Positions 41,124 to 49,087 of a DNA stretch of 64,000 nucleotides are shown piece by piece. A program made the position numbers and the translations under genes. Every line of letters begins with the position of its first letter. The first letter of the stretch is position 1. The stretch is from Jeongeupia wiesaeckerbachi (GTDB taxonomy: Bacteria; Pseudomonadota; Gammaproteobacteria; Burkholderiales; Chitinibacteraceae), in the NCBI RefSeq assembly GCF_050916355.1, contig NZ_CP136946.1, positions 2,604,001 through 2,668,000 on the forward strand, in the 5' to 3' direction. The notes beneath the pieces were generated by a model. The model ran no database searches. It was not told where the DNA came from and was given only the letters and a program-made list of their open reading frames with translations.

Positions 41124-41603
41124 ATGACATCCCCGCTATTCATCGATCGCAGCCTGTTGAACGAACTCAGCGCCGAGGCGGCGCAGAGTCCGCGGCTGCG
41201 CAAGAACCGCAATTTCCACACCGACAACGACGACGCCTGTCATCGCCTGCTCAACGCGCTCGAGCCCGGGACCTACATCCAGCCGCATCGCCATCTGGCT
41301 GCCGACAAGGAAGAAACGCTGATCGTGCTGTGCGGCCGCGTCGGCGTGCTGCTGTTCGACGAGGCCGGCGCGGTGACCGCAACACGCGAACTCGTCGCTG
41401 GCGGCGAGACGGTCGGCATCAATGTGGCGCCGGGTGTGTTCCACAGCCTGGTCGCACTGGAAGCCGGTTCGGTGTTCTTCGAGAGCAAGGCCGGCCCGTA
41501 TGCAGCGCTCTCAGCCGCGGAGAAGCCGGCATGGGCGCCTGCCGAAGGCGAAGCGGGCGTCGCCGATTTTCTGGCCGGCATGCTTGCCCGTTTCGCGCGC
41601 TGA
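41124..41603 (+). CDS. WbuC-family cupin-fold metalloprotein
   Basis: 159 aa. WbuC-type cupins are small proteins often found in O-antigen gene clusters. The cupin barrel shows IQPHRHLAADKEETLIVLCG (His and Glu metal ligands, PHRH...EE) and a later VAPGVFHSLVALEAGSVFFE with a His. FHTDNDDACHRLLNALEPGT near the N-terminus is family-like. CTGGAG precedes ATG 41124. No O-antigen genes are nearby, so its role here is unclear. Expression may depend on read-through of the terminator just upstream. Confidence 0.88.
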   Translation: MTSPLFIDRSLLNELSAEAAQSPRLRKNRNFHTDNDDACHRLLNALEPGTYIQPHRHLAADKEETLIVLCGRVGVLLFDEAGAVTATRELVAGGETVGINVAPGVFHSLVALEAGSVFFESKAGPYAALSAAEKPAWAPAEGEAGVADFLAGMLARFAR

Positions 41604-41627
41604 TCGCGGCTCGGGCGGGGTCGGCAC

Positions 41628-41912
41628 CTAGAGGGTGTCGATCTCGCAAAAACTCACCAGCGTTTCGAGGTCGGCATCGTCGATATCAAGCCGGTCGACG
41701 CGGGCTGAAGCGGGGCCGCAGCGGATCCAGCCGAGGAAATCGTCGAGCTTGTCGGCCGGCCCCTGCACCTGAACTTCCACCGAGCCATCCGAGCGGTTGC
41801 GCACCCAGCCGGTCAAGCCCTGCGTCAGCGCTTCGCGCACCGTATAAAAGCGAAAACCGACGCCCTGGACCCGGCCATGGACCCGCAAGCGCTTGGCGAT
41901 GATCTCGTTCAT
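41628..41912 (-). CDS. acyP: Acylphosphatase
   Basis: 94 aa from ATG 41912; upstream in-frame codons read through the metG terminator. It hydrolyses acyl phosphates such as acetyl phosphate. The pattern RLRVHGRVQGVGFRFYT includes catalytic Arg21, and GLTGWVRNRSDGSVEV carries catalytic Asn39. It is a small cytosolic ferredoxin-like fold. It lies downstream of metG on the same strand, behind a terminator. Confidence 0.95.
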   Translation of the reverse strand: MNEIIAKRLRVHGRVQGVGFRFYTVREALTQGLTGWVRNRSDGSVEVQVQGPADKLDDFLGWIRCGPASARVDRLDIDDADLETLVSFCEIDTL

Positions 41913-41940
41913 GTCGATTTCTCCCCCGAGGGTGCGCCAA

Positions 41941-41970
41941 AACAAAACCGGCCACGAAGGGCCGGTTTTG
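41941..41970 (-). terminator. Intrinsic terminator of metG
   Basis: Stem CAAAACCGGCC/GGCCGGTTTTG with loop ACGAAG. It is read on the minus strand 16 nt after the metG stop and ends in TTTTGTTTTG. Confidence 0.88.
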
Positions 41971-41986
41971 ATTCTAGTCCCGCGCT

Positions 41987-44029
41987 TTACTTGACGCGCA
42001 TCCCCGGCTTGGCGCCGCTATCGGGACTGAGGATGTACAGGCCGCCGTCGCCGCCTCCGGCCAGCACCATGCCCTCGGACAGGCCGAACTTCATCTTGCG
42101 CGGTGCGAGGTTGGCGACCATCACCGTCAGCCGGCCCTGCAGGTCTTCCGGCTTGTAGGCCGACTTGATGCCGGCGAAGACGTGGCGGGTTTCGTTGCCG
42201 ATGTCGAGCGTCAGCGACACGAGCTTGTCGGCGCCTTCGACCGACTTGGCTTCGACGATTTTCGCCACGCGCAGGTCGATCTTCATGAAGTCGTCGATGC
42301 TGATCGTCTCGGCAATCGGCGGCACGTCGTAGTCGAGCGCCGGCTTGGTTTCGATCGGTGCCAGCGCCTGCTTGTTTTCCTCGACCATGGCTTCGACCGC
42401 TTTCGGATCGATTCGCGTCATCAGATGCGAATACGGGTTGATACAGTGGCCGAGCAGCAGCGAGCCGGCGTCGATCCAGCGCAGCGGCGCGATGTTCAGG
42501 AAGGCTTCGACATCGGCGGCGAGCTTCGGCAGCACCGGCTTCAGGTAAATCGTCAGCAGCCGGAAGGCGTTGATCAGGATCGAGCAGACGCGTTGCAGCT
42601 CGGCGTCCATGCCTTCCTGCTTGGCCATTTCCCACGGCTTGTTGGCGTCGACGAACTGGTTGACCTCGTCGGTCAGTGCCATGATGTCGCGGATGGCGCG
42701 GCTGTATTCGCGCGCTTCGATCAACTGCGCCAGCTCGTCACCGGCGGCCTGCAGTTTGGCAAGCACCGGTGCGTCGCCGAGATCGCGGGCCAGTTCCCCC
42801 CCGAAACGCTTGGTCAGGAAGCCGGCGGCGCGGCTGGCGATATTGACGTACTTGCCGATCAGGTCGCTGTTGACGCGGGCGGCGAAGTCTTCGAGGTTGA
42901 GGTCGATGTCCTCGATGGCCGAGTTCAGCTTGGCGGCGAAGTAGTAGCGCAGCCATTCCGGGTTCAGATGGCGCAGGTACGATTCGGCGGTGATGAAGGT
43001 GCCGCGGCTCTTGCTCATCTTGGCGCCGTCGACGGTCAGGAAACCGTGGGCGTTGATGCCGGTCGGCGTGCGGTAGCCGCTGTACTCGAGCATCGCCGGC
43101 CAGAACAGCGCGTGGAAATAGAGGATGTCCTTGCCGATGAAGTGGTACAGCTCGGCGTCCGAATCCTTGTTCCAGAATTCGTCGAAATCAAGGCCGAGCC
43201 GGTCGCACAGGTTCTTGTGGCTGGCCATGTAGCCGACCGGCGCATCGAGCCAGACATAGAAGTATTTGCCCGGTGCGTCCGGAATCTCGAACCCGAAGTA
43301 CGGCGCGTCGCGGCTGATGTCCCAGTCGTTCAGGCCGGCGTCGAACCATTCCTGCATCTTGTTCGCCGCGCCTTCCTGCAGGCGCGGGCGTTCCTTGCCG
43401 CCGACGATGGCCTGGCCGGTCGTCCAACCCTTGAGGAAATCTTCGCAGTCGCCCAGGCGGAAGAAGAAGTGCTCCGAGTCGCGCAGCACCGGCGTCGCGC
43501 CGGAAATCGCCGAGTACGGGTTCTTCAGTTCAGTCGGGCTGTAGGTCGCGCCGCAGACTTCACAGTTGTCGCCGTACTGGTCCTTGGCGGCACACTTCGG
43601 GCATTCGCCCTTCACGAAGCGGTCCGGCAGGAACATGTTTTTTTCCGGATCGAACAGCTGCGAGATCGTCCGGCTAACGATCTTGCCGTTGGCCTTCAGC
43701 TTGCCGTAGATGTCGTAGGCGAACTGGCGGTTCTCTTCCGAGTTGGTGCTGTAGTAGTTGTCGAAGGCGACATGAAAGCCGGTGAAGTCACGCAGGTGTT
43801 CGCCGTGCACGCGCTCGATCAGCGCCTCCGGAGTCAGGCCTTCCTTCTCGGCGCGCAGCATGACCGGCGTGCCGTGAGTGTCGTCGGCACAGACGTAGTG
43901 GCAGCTGTGGCCACGCATCTTCTGGAAGCGCACCCAGATGTCGGTCTGGATGTATTCGACCAGGTGACCGAGATGGATGGCGCCGTTGGCGTAGGGCAGG
44001 GCGGAGGTGACGAGGATCTTGCGGCTCAT
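41987..44029 (-). CDS. metG: Methionyl-tRNA synthetase (long form, with C-terminal tRNA-binding domain)
   Basis: 680 aa from ATG 44029; a TTG at 44047 is less likely. It charges initiator and elongator tRNA-Met. HLGH (HIGH signature) is at 19-22. A zinc knuckle with Cys143, Cys146, Cys156 and Cys159 (CPKC, CEVC) is the four-Cys E. coli type. KMSKS is at 337-341. The C-terminal EMAP/Trbp111-like domain (about 575-680: DDFMKIDLRVAKIVEAKSV) dimerises and binds tRNA. It is monocistronic with its own terminator. Confidence 0.98.
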   Translation of the reverse strand: MSRKILVTSALPYANGAIHLGHLVEYIQTDIWVRFQKMRGHSCHYVCADDTHGTPVMLRAEKEGLTPEALIERVHGEHLRDFTGFHVAFDNYYSTNSEENRQFAYDIYGKLKANGKIVSRTISQLFDPEKNMFLPDRFVKGECPKCAAKDQYGDNCEVCGATYSPTELKNPYSAISGATPVLRDSEHFFFRLGDCEDFLKGWTTGQAIVGGKERPRLQEGAANKMQEWFDAGLNDWDISRDAPYFGFEIPDAPGKYFYVWLDAPVGYMASHKNLCDRLGLDFDEFWNKDSDAELYHFIGKDILYFHALFWPAMLEYSGYRTPTGINAHGFLTVDGAKMSKSRGTFITAESYLRHLNPEWLRYYFAAKLNSAIEDIDLNLEDFAARVNSDLIGKYVNIASRAAGFLTKRFGGELARDLGDAPVLAKLQAAGDELAQLIEAREYSRAIRDIMALTDEVNQFVDANKPWEMAKQEGMDAELQRVCSILINAFRLLTIYLKPVLPKLAADVEAFLNIAPLRWIDAGSLLLGHCINPYSHLMTRIDPKAVEAMVEENKQALAPIETKPALDYDVPPIAETISIDDFMKIDLRVAKIVEAKSVEGADKLVSLTLDIGNETRHVFAGIKSAYKPEDLQGRLTVMVANLAPRKMKFGLSEGMVLAGGGDGGLYILSPDSGAKPGMRVK

Positions 44030-44155
44030 GGTCGTCTTTTTTGGCAATGAATCGTCCGATTATATCGCAGCCGCGTGCCGGGCCGTGGCGCATTGCGGGG
44101 GGCGCAGTTATAGTTGCTTGTCATGGCCATTCCTTGCCTTTGGAACCCCTAGCGC

Positions 44156-44509
44156 ATGTCCCCGATACCTGCCGAACTCCAGAATGAGCTTGCCGCCATC
44201 GATGCCACCTTTGCGATGTTGGCGCGGGATTTGGGGCAGGATTTGCGCGTGGAACTGCTGGATGCCTACTGGCCGACGCACGAAGCCTGCCTGACCGAGA
44301 TCGGTCTGGCGCTACAGCAGCGGCAGCATTATGTGGCCGAACGTGCTGCACACCAGTTGAAGGGCGCTTGCGCGCAGATCGGCGCCGTCGGCATGGCTGC
44401 CTTGTGCCGAAAGATCGAGGTCGCCGCGCGCGAGTCGCGGCTTGCCGATGACGCCCACGCCGACCTGATCGCGTTGGCGACCGGGGTCGAGTCGGCCTTG
44501 CGGCGCTGA
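44156..44509 (+). CDS. Stand-alone histidine phosphotransfer (Hpt) protein
   Basis: 117 aa. The Hpt four-helix bundle motif AAHQLKGACAQIGAVGMAAL places the phospho-acceptor at His66. It would relay phosphate between a hybrid kinase and a regulator. Neither partner is adjacent, so this is an orphan phosphorelay part. Its nearest two-component genes, at 45822-47895, lack receiver domains in the kinase and do not look like hybrid systems. The start ATG 44156 has no strong Shine-Dalgarno. Confidence 0.82.
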   Translation: MSPIPAELQNELAAIDATFAMLARDLGQDLRVELLDAYWPTHEACLTEIGLALQQRQHYVAERAAHQLKGACAQIGAVGMAALCRKIEVAARESRLADDAHADLIALATGVESALRR

Positions 44510-44577
44510 CTGTTACATCGGTGCCGTGACGACCGCGCTACACTGGCGCGTTTTTTTAAACTCGGGTTTTTCTGACC

Positions 44578-45192
44578 ATGCAGCTGCAGTTCGATGTGCT
44601 GTTCCTGATCGGCACCGCCGCATTCACGATTTCCGGCTATCTGGTCGGTGCAACCAAGCGCTTCGACGTTCTGGGCGTCGTGATTCTCGCGCTGCTGACG
44701 GCGATCGGCGGCGGGATGATTCGCGACGTCCTGGTAGACCGGGTGCCGCGCATCTTCATCGATGCTGGCCCGCTGTACACGATCTTCGCCACCCTGCTGG
44801 TGGCCTGGGCGATCAAGCTGCATCAGCGCAACCGCGGGCTGTTGTACAAGATCTTCATCGTGGCCGACTCGATCGGTCTGGTTGCATTCAGCATTGCCGG
44901 TGCGCAGATCGGACTCGATGTCGGGCTGAATCTGTTTGGTGTTGCTTTCCTCGCCTTTGTCACTGCAGTCGGCGGTGGCCTGGTTCGCGACATGATGGTC
45001 AATGACGTGCCGTTCATCCTCCACGAAGATTTTTATGGCACCGTCGCCATCCTCGTCGCGGCCTTGCTATACGTGGCGGCGCATTCGGGCTGGCGTGGTC
45101 CGTGGGTCGAATGGACGCTGTTCACCATCGGGCTGGGGCTGCGCCTGGTTGCACATTTGCGCGATTTCCGTTTGCCGCGGGTGGGGCACTGA
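44578..45192 (+). CDS. TRIC-family cation channel (UPF0126 / YicG-like)
   Basis: 204 aa with seven predicted membrane helices. Two internal repeats each carry the glycine-rich signature: AIGGGMIRDVLVDRVP and AVGGGLVRDMMVNDVP. Bacterial TRIC homologues form trimeric potassium/cation channels. The start is ATG 44578, 68 nt after the Hpt gene. It ends 1 nt before the Nudix gene. Confidence 0.93.
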   Translation: MQLQFDVLFLIGTAAFTISGYLVGATKRFDVLGVVILALLTAIGGGMIRDVLVDRVPRIFIDAGPLYTIFATLLVAWAIKLHQRNRGLLYKIFIVADSIGLVAFSIAGAQIGLDVGLNLFGVAFLAFVTAVGGGLVRDMMVNDVPFILHEDFYGTVAILVAALLYVAAHSGWRGPWVEWTLFTIGLGLRLVAHLRDFRLPRVGH

Positions 45193-45193
45193 G

Positions 45194-45817
45194 ATGAACT
45201 GGCCGCAATCCGGCGATCCGCGGGTCTGGGCCGACTGGCTGCGGCAGCGGATGGCCGGTTCCCCACGCCCCGAAAGCGGTGATTTTCCTTTCGAGCAGGA
45301 GTCGCGTCCGGCGGCGGTGCTGATCGCCATCGTGCCCCGCGAGGGCGGCGCGACGGTCTTGCTGACCGAACGGGCTGCTCATCTGCCGACCCACGCCGGC
45401 CAGATCAGTTTCCCCGGTGGCCGGGTCGAGGACGCTGACGGCAGCGCGGTGGCCGCCGCCTTGCGCGAAAGCACCGAGGAGGTCGGGCTAGACCCGGGCT
45501 ATGTGCGCGTCATCGATACGCTGGGCAGTTATTACACCGTCAGCGGTTATGCGGTCACCCCGGTGGTGGGCGTGCTTGATCCCGGCTTTGAACTGGTGCC
45601 GTGTGCCGATGAAGTCGAGCAAGTCTTCGAGTTGCCGTTGGCGCTGCTACTGGATCCGGCGCGGTATGAACGTCGCTGGGTCGAGCGTCGCGGCTTGCGC
45701 GGGCAAACACATTTCATCGAAATTGACGGCTACACCGTCTGGGGCGCGACGGCGAACATGTTGCTGATGCTGGCCGCTGCGCTGCGTATCACCGGCGAAC
45801 CCCGCATCGTCGATTGA
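45194..45817 (+). CDS. CoA-type Nudix pyrophosphohydrolase (NudL/YeaB-like)
   Basis: 207 aa. The Nudix box GGRVEDADGSAVAAALREST followed by EEVGL fits Gx5Ex7REUxEExGU. The preceding HAGQISFPGG is the CoA-pyrophosphatase extension found in NudL/PCD1 proteins, which cleave CoA into 3',5'-ADP and phosphopantetheine. The start ATG 45194 is 1 nt after the TRIC stop. It is convergent with a sensor kinase, 4 nt between stop codons. Confidence 0.9.
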   Translation: MNWPQSGDPRVWADWLRQRMAGSPRPESGDFPFEQESRPAAVLIAIVPREGGATVLLTERAAHLPTHAGQISFPGGRVEDADGSAVAAALRESTEEVGLDPGYVRVIDTLGSYYTVSGYAVTPVVGVLDPGFELVPCADEVEQVFELPLALLLDPARYERRWVERRGLRGQTHFIEIDGYTVWGATANMLLMLAAALRITGEPRIVD

Positions 45818-45821
45818 CGAG

Positions 45822-47210
45822 TTAGTTAGTCGGGCGCTGCTTGGGGAGCGTCACCCGGGCGATCAGGCCGTGCGGTTGCGCATCGGCCAGCTCGATACGG
45901 CCACCGTGGCGTTCGGCAATCTCCTTGACGATGGCCATGCCCAGCCCGCAACCGTTGCCATCGTTCTGATTGACCCGATAGAAACGCTCGAACACGCGCG
46001 GCTTCTGTTCATCGCTGATGCCGTTGCCGTCGTCTTCAACTTCGACCACGTAATCGGCGCCGTGGTCGAGCAGCCGGACGGTGATGCTGCAGCCGCGCGG
46101 AATGTACTTGATCGCGTTCTCGATCAGGTTGACGAACAGTTCGCGCAATAGCGCCGGATTGCCGTCGATGGTGGCCTCGTGCAATGCGCTGTCACAGCCG
46201 AGATCCATGCCCGCTGCCAGTGCCCGTGGTACTGATTCTGCGGTCAAGTCGCGAATCAATTTGGCCAAATCGACCTTCATGCCGGGCGTACCGGCCTGGG
46301 CGCCGGGCTCGGATCGCGCCAGCGTCAGCAGTTGGTTGACGAGGTGGATGCTGCGCGTGGCGCTGGCATGAACGAGGTTCAGCCGGTCGCGCAGGCCTTC
46401 GGGCGTCGTTTCGCGCATCGCCAGTTCGGTCTGTGATTTCAAGCCTGCCAGTGGCGTGCGCAACTGGTGCGCAGCGTCGGCGATGAAGCGCCGCTGCCGG
46501 GAAACGCTTTCGTTGGTGGTCGATAGCAGGTGGTTGAGCGCGTGGGTCAGCGATTGCAACTCGACGGGCAGCGCTTGCGTTTCCAGTGGTGCCAGATCCT
46601 GCGGTGCACGGTGTTCGACGCTGCGCTGGAGTTTTTCCAGCGGGCGCAGGCCGCGGCGTATGCCCAGCCAGACCAGTGCGCTCATCGCGATGATCAGCAG
46701 CCCCATCGGAATGCCGGTGGCGAGCAGGATTTCCCGCGACATCTGGCTACGCTTTTGCAGGTTCTTGCCGACCTGAACGTGCAGCCAGTGGTTGGGGCGG
46801 TTCAGCGGGTAGTAAAGTGACAGGATGCGAATCGGCTCGCTGCCCTGCATCGTGTTGTAGAACAAGGGCCGATCAGCGATGGGAGCGCCGGATGGTGCAG
46901 GCAGGCGGCGGTTGCCGAGAATCATGCCACCGGGAAGCGTGCTGACGGTATAGAAGAGTTTGTCGTCAGGGCCTTCCTCGAGCAGCAACTGGGCTGCACG
47001 AGGAAAGTCGACGACCAGGCCATCATCGTAAGGCTGGACTTGCCGCGCAATGGCCCGCGCGGTCTGCAGCAGGCTATTGTCGGTGATGGCGTTGGCGTAG
47101 TGCGTTGCGACGTTGTAGTACAGCGCCGCACCGGCCAGCCAGAGGACGATTTGCGGGATCAGCAGCCACAGAAGCAGCTGCCGTTTCAGCGAGACCTTAT
47201 CCCGCAGCAT
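45822..47210 (-). CDS. Sensor histidine kinase, TctE-like (second pair)
   Basis: 462 aa from ATG 47210, overlapping the regulator end by 14 nt. TM1 is at about 9-30. A periplasmic 2CSK_N-like domain (31-155) has VVDFPRAAQLLLEEGPDDKL, and TM2 is at about 162-184. The H-box FIADAAHQLRTPLAGLKSQ carries His248. NLIENAIKYI, DDGNGI and GCGLGMAIV mark the ATPase. It resembles the kinase at 37161, though the sensor halves differ in detail, so they likely sense different compounds. Confidence 0.94.
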   Translation of the reverse strand: MLRDKVSLKRQLLLWLLIPQIVLWLAGAALYYNVATHYANAITDNSLLQTARAIARQVQPYDDGLVVDFPRAAQLLLEEGPDDKLFYTVSTLPGGMILGNRRLPAPSGAPIADRPLFYNTMQGSEPIRILSLYYPLNRPNHWLHVQVGKNLQKRSQMSREILLATGIPMGLLIIAMSALVWLGIRRGLRPLEKLQRSVEHRAPQDLAPLETQALPVELQSLTHALNHLLSTTNESVSRQRRFIADAAHQLRTPLAGLKSQTELAMRETTPEGLRDRLNLVHASATRSIHLVNQLLTLARSEPGAQAGTPGMKVDLAKLIRDLTAESVPRALAAGMDLGCDSALHEATIDGNPALLRELFVNLIENAIKYIPRGCSITVRLLDHGADYVVEVEDDGNGISDEQKPRVFERFYRVNQNDGNGCGLGMAIVKEIAERHGGRIELADAQPHGLIARVTLPKQRPTN

Positions 47211-47895
47211 CCTGCGACAGCGGTTGTTGCTTCTCGAGCAGGTAGCCCAGGCCACGGATGGTCCGGATTACCACGCCGCACGGTTCGAGCTTCTTGCGAA
47301 GACGATGCACGTACACTTCGATCGCGTTCAGGCCGACTTCGGCATTGTCCGAACCGAGTTCGGAAACGATCTGTTCCTTGGTGACGACGCGGTCGATATT
47401 CGACATCAGAATTTCGAGCACGGTCAGTTCACGCGCCGATAGGTCGAGCGGCGTATCGTTACACCAGGCGCGCTGACCTGCACGGTCGAGGCGCAGGTTG
47501 CCGAGCTGCTGGACCGATTGCGGCAGGATCTGGCTGCGACGCAGCAATGCGCGCAGACGGGCCTCGAGTTCGGCGAACTCAAACGGCTTGGCGAGATAGT
47601 CATCGGCGCCAGCGTCCAGGCCGGCAACGCGTTCTTCCAGGCCGTCGAGTGCGGTCAGGATCAGGATCGGCAGCGAAGGCTTGTGCTGGCGAACGTTGCG
47701 CAGCACGGTCAGACCGTCCATGTTCGGGAGGCCGATGTCGAGCACGACGATGTCGTAGTCGTTGTGCAGAAGGATCTGCAGCGCGAGTGCGCCGTCGTTG
47801 ACACAGTCAACCTGGAAATCGGCCTGCGACAGGCTGGTTTTCAGGGCGTCGGCGAGAATGAGGTCGTCTTCGGCAAGAAAAAGCCGGGTGCTCAT
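47197..47895 (-). CDS. OmpR-family response regulator, TctD-like (second pair)
   Basis: 232 aa from ATG 47895. The receiver has phospho-acceptor Asp53 in IVVLDIGLP and Lys in DDYLAKP. The winged-helix output includes DLSARELTVLEILM and YVHRLRKKLEPCGVVIRTI. It is 82 nt downstream of hemH on the same strand and 14 nt overlapping with its kinase. Whether hemH and the system share a transcript is unknown. Confidence 0.95.
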   Translation of the reverse strand: MSTRLFLAEDDLILADALKTSLSQADFQVDCVNDGALALQILLHNDYDIVVLDIGLPNMDGLTVLRNVRQHKPSLPILILTALDGLEERVAGLDAGADDYLAKPFEFAELEARLRALLRRSQILPQSVQQLGNLRLDRAGQRAWCNDTPLDLSARELTVLEILMSNIDRVVTKEQIVSELGSDNAEVGLNAIEVYVHRLRKKLEPCGVVIRTIRGLGYLLEKQQPLSQDAAG

Positions 47896-47977
47896 GGTGG
47901 GAAACCTCCGGGAATTCGGCGTTGCTGTAAGGAAATGCTTACTGCTGAGTGTAACTGCTATTTCGCCAATTTCCCAG

Positions 47978-49084
47978 TTATTTTGATGCCCCCAGCTTTC
48001 GGGCGCGTTCCCTGCTTTCCCTAGCCAGACCGGCGGCATATTCGGCTTGCCAGTCCGCTGCCAGCCAGCCCGAAAGTTCACGCTCGACGAGATCTGCCAG
48101 CGCGTTGATCCACGCCGTACTGTCGTTCAGGCAGGCGATGTAGCGAAAGCTGCCGCCGCCGGCGGTGAGGAAGGTTTCCTTGCCCTCGATCGCGATTTCC
48201 TCGAGCGTTTCCAGGCAGTCGGCGACAAAGCCCGGGCAGATGACGTCGAGCTTGCCGGTTTGAGCCTTGCCCAGTTGGGCAAGCATGTCGGCGGTATACG
48301 GCTTGAGCCACTCGGCCTTGCCGAAGCGCGACTGAAAACTCACCGTGTATTGGCCGTCGCTCAGCCCCAGCGATTCGGCGAGCAGTCTGGCGGTCTTATG
48401 GCAGTGGCAGAAGTACGGATCGCCCTTGGTCAGCGTGTAGCGCGGCAGGCCGTGGAAGCTCATCAGCAGATGGTCGCCGCGTCCTTCGCGCTGCCAGTGC
48501 GTGCGAACCTGTTCGGCCAGCGCCGCGATGTAGCCGGGATGGTCGTGAAAACTGCGTACGGTGCGCAGTGCCGGCTGGTTGCGGTAGCGCTGCAGCTGGG
48601 CAAACGCGGCGTCACAGGCTGTAGCGGTGGTGCTGGCGGCGTACTGCGGATAGAGCGGCATCAGCAGAATGCGGTCGCAACCGTCGGCTTTCAGCGTATC
48701 GAGGCCGGCGGCGATCGAGGGTTCGCCATAACGCATGCCGACGGCAAACGACAGCGGAGCGTTCAGCCGCTCGCCCAGATACCCCTTGAGCAGCCGGGCC
48801 TGTTTCTGCGTCCAGACCTGCAGTGGCGAACCTTCCTTGCTCCAGATGCTGGCGTACTTGTGCGCCGACTTCTTGGGACGCACGTTGAGGATGATGCCGC
48901 GCAGGATCAGCTGCCAAAGCAGTTTCGGGATCTCGACCACGCGCGGGTCGGACAGGAACTGGCGTAGATAGGGTTTGACCGCTGCGGCGGTCGGCGCGTT
49001 GGGGGTGCCGAGATTGACCAGCAGGATGCCGATCCGGGCGGGGCGGTCGTGACTGAATTCGGGCTCGGTGACAAAACGACTCAT
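47978..49084 (-). CDS. hemH: Ferrochelatase
   Basis: 368 aa. It inserts Fe2+ into protoporphyrin IX, the last step of haem synthesis. Family motifs are ILLVNLGTPNAPTAAAV, LMSFHGLPRYTLTKGD (with the metal-binding His), CHCHKTARLLAESLG and VICPGFVADCLETLEEIA with the C-terminal Glu. It sits 3 nt after the TgpA gene and is probably the last gene of that operon. Grouping haem synthesis with a MoxR/transglutaminase set is unusual. Confidence 0.97.
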   Translation of the reverse strand: MSRFVTEPEFSHDRPARIGILLVNLGTPNAPTAAAVKPYLRQFLSDPRVVEIPKLLWQLILRGIILNVRPKKSAHKYASIWSKEGSPLQVWTQKQARLLKGYLGERLNAPLSFAVGMRYGEPSIAAGLDTLKADGCDRILLMPLYPQYAASTTATACDAAFAQLQRYRNQPALRTVRSFHDHPGYIAALAEQVRTHWQREGRGDHLLMSFHGLPRYTLTKGDPYFCHCHKTARLLAESLGLSDGQYTVSFQSRFGKAEWLKPYTADMLAQLGKAQTGKLDVICPGFVADCLETLEEIAIEGKETFLTAGGGSFRYIACLNDSTAWINALADLVERELSGWLAADWQAEYAAGLARESRERARKLGASK

Positions 49085-49087
49085 TGT

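Noticed and set aside
42182..44050. 622-aa plus-strand open frame opposite metG
   Set aside because: Antisense shadow; metG has all class I synthetase motifs.
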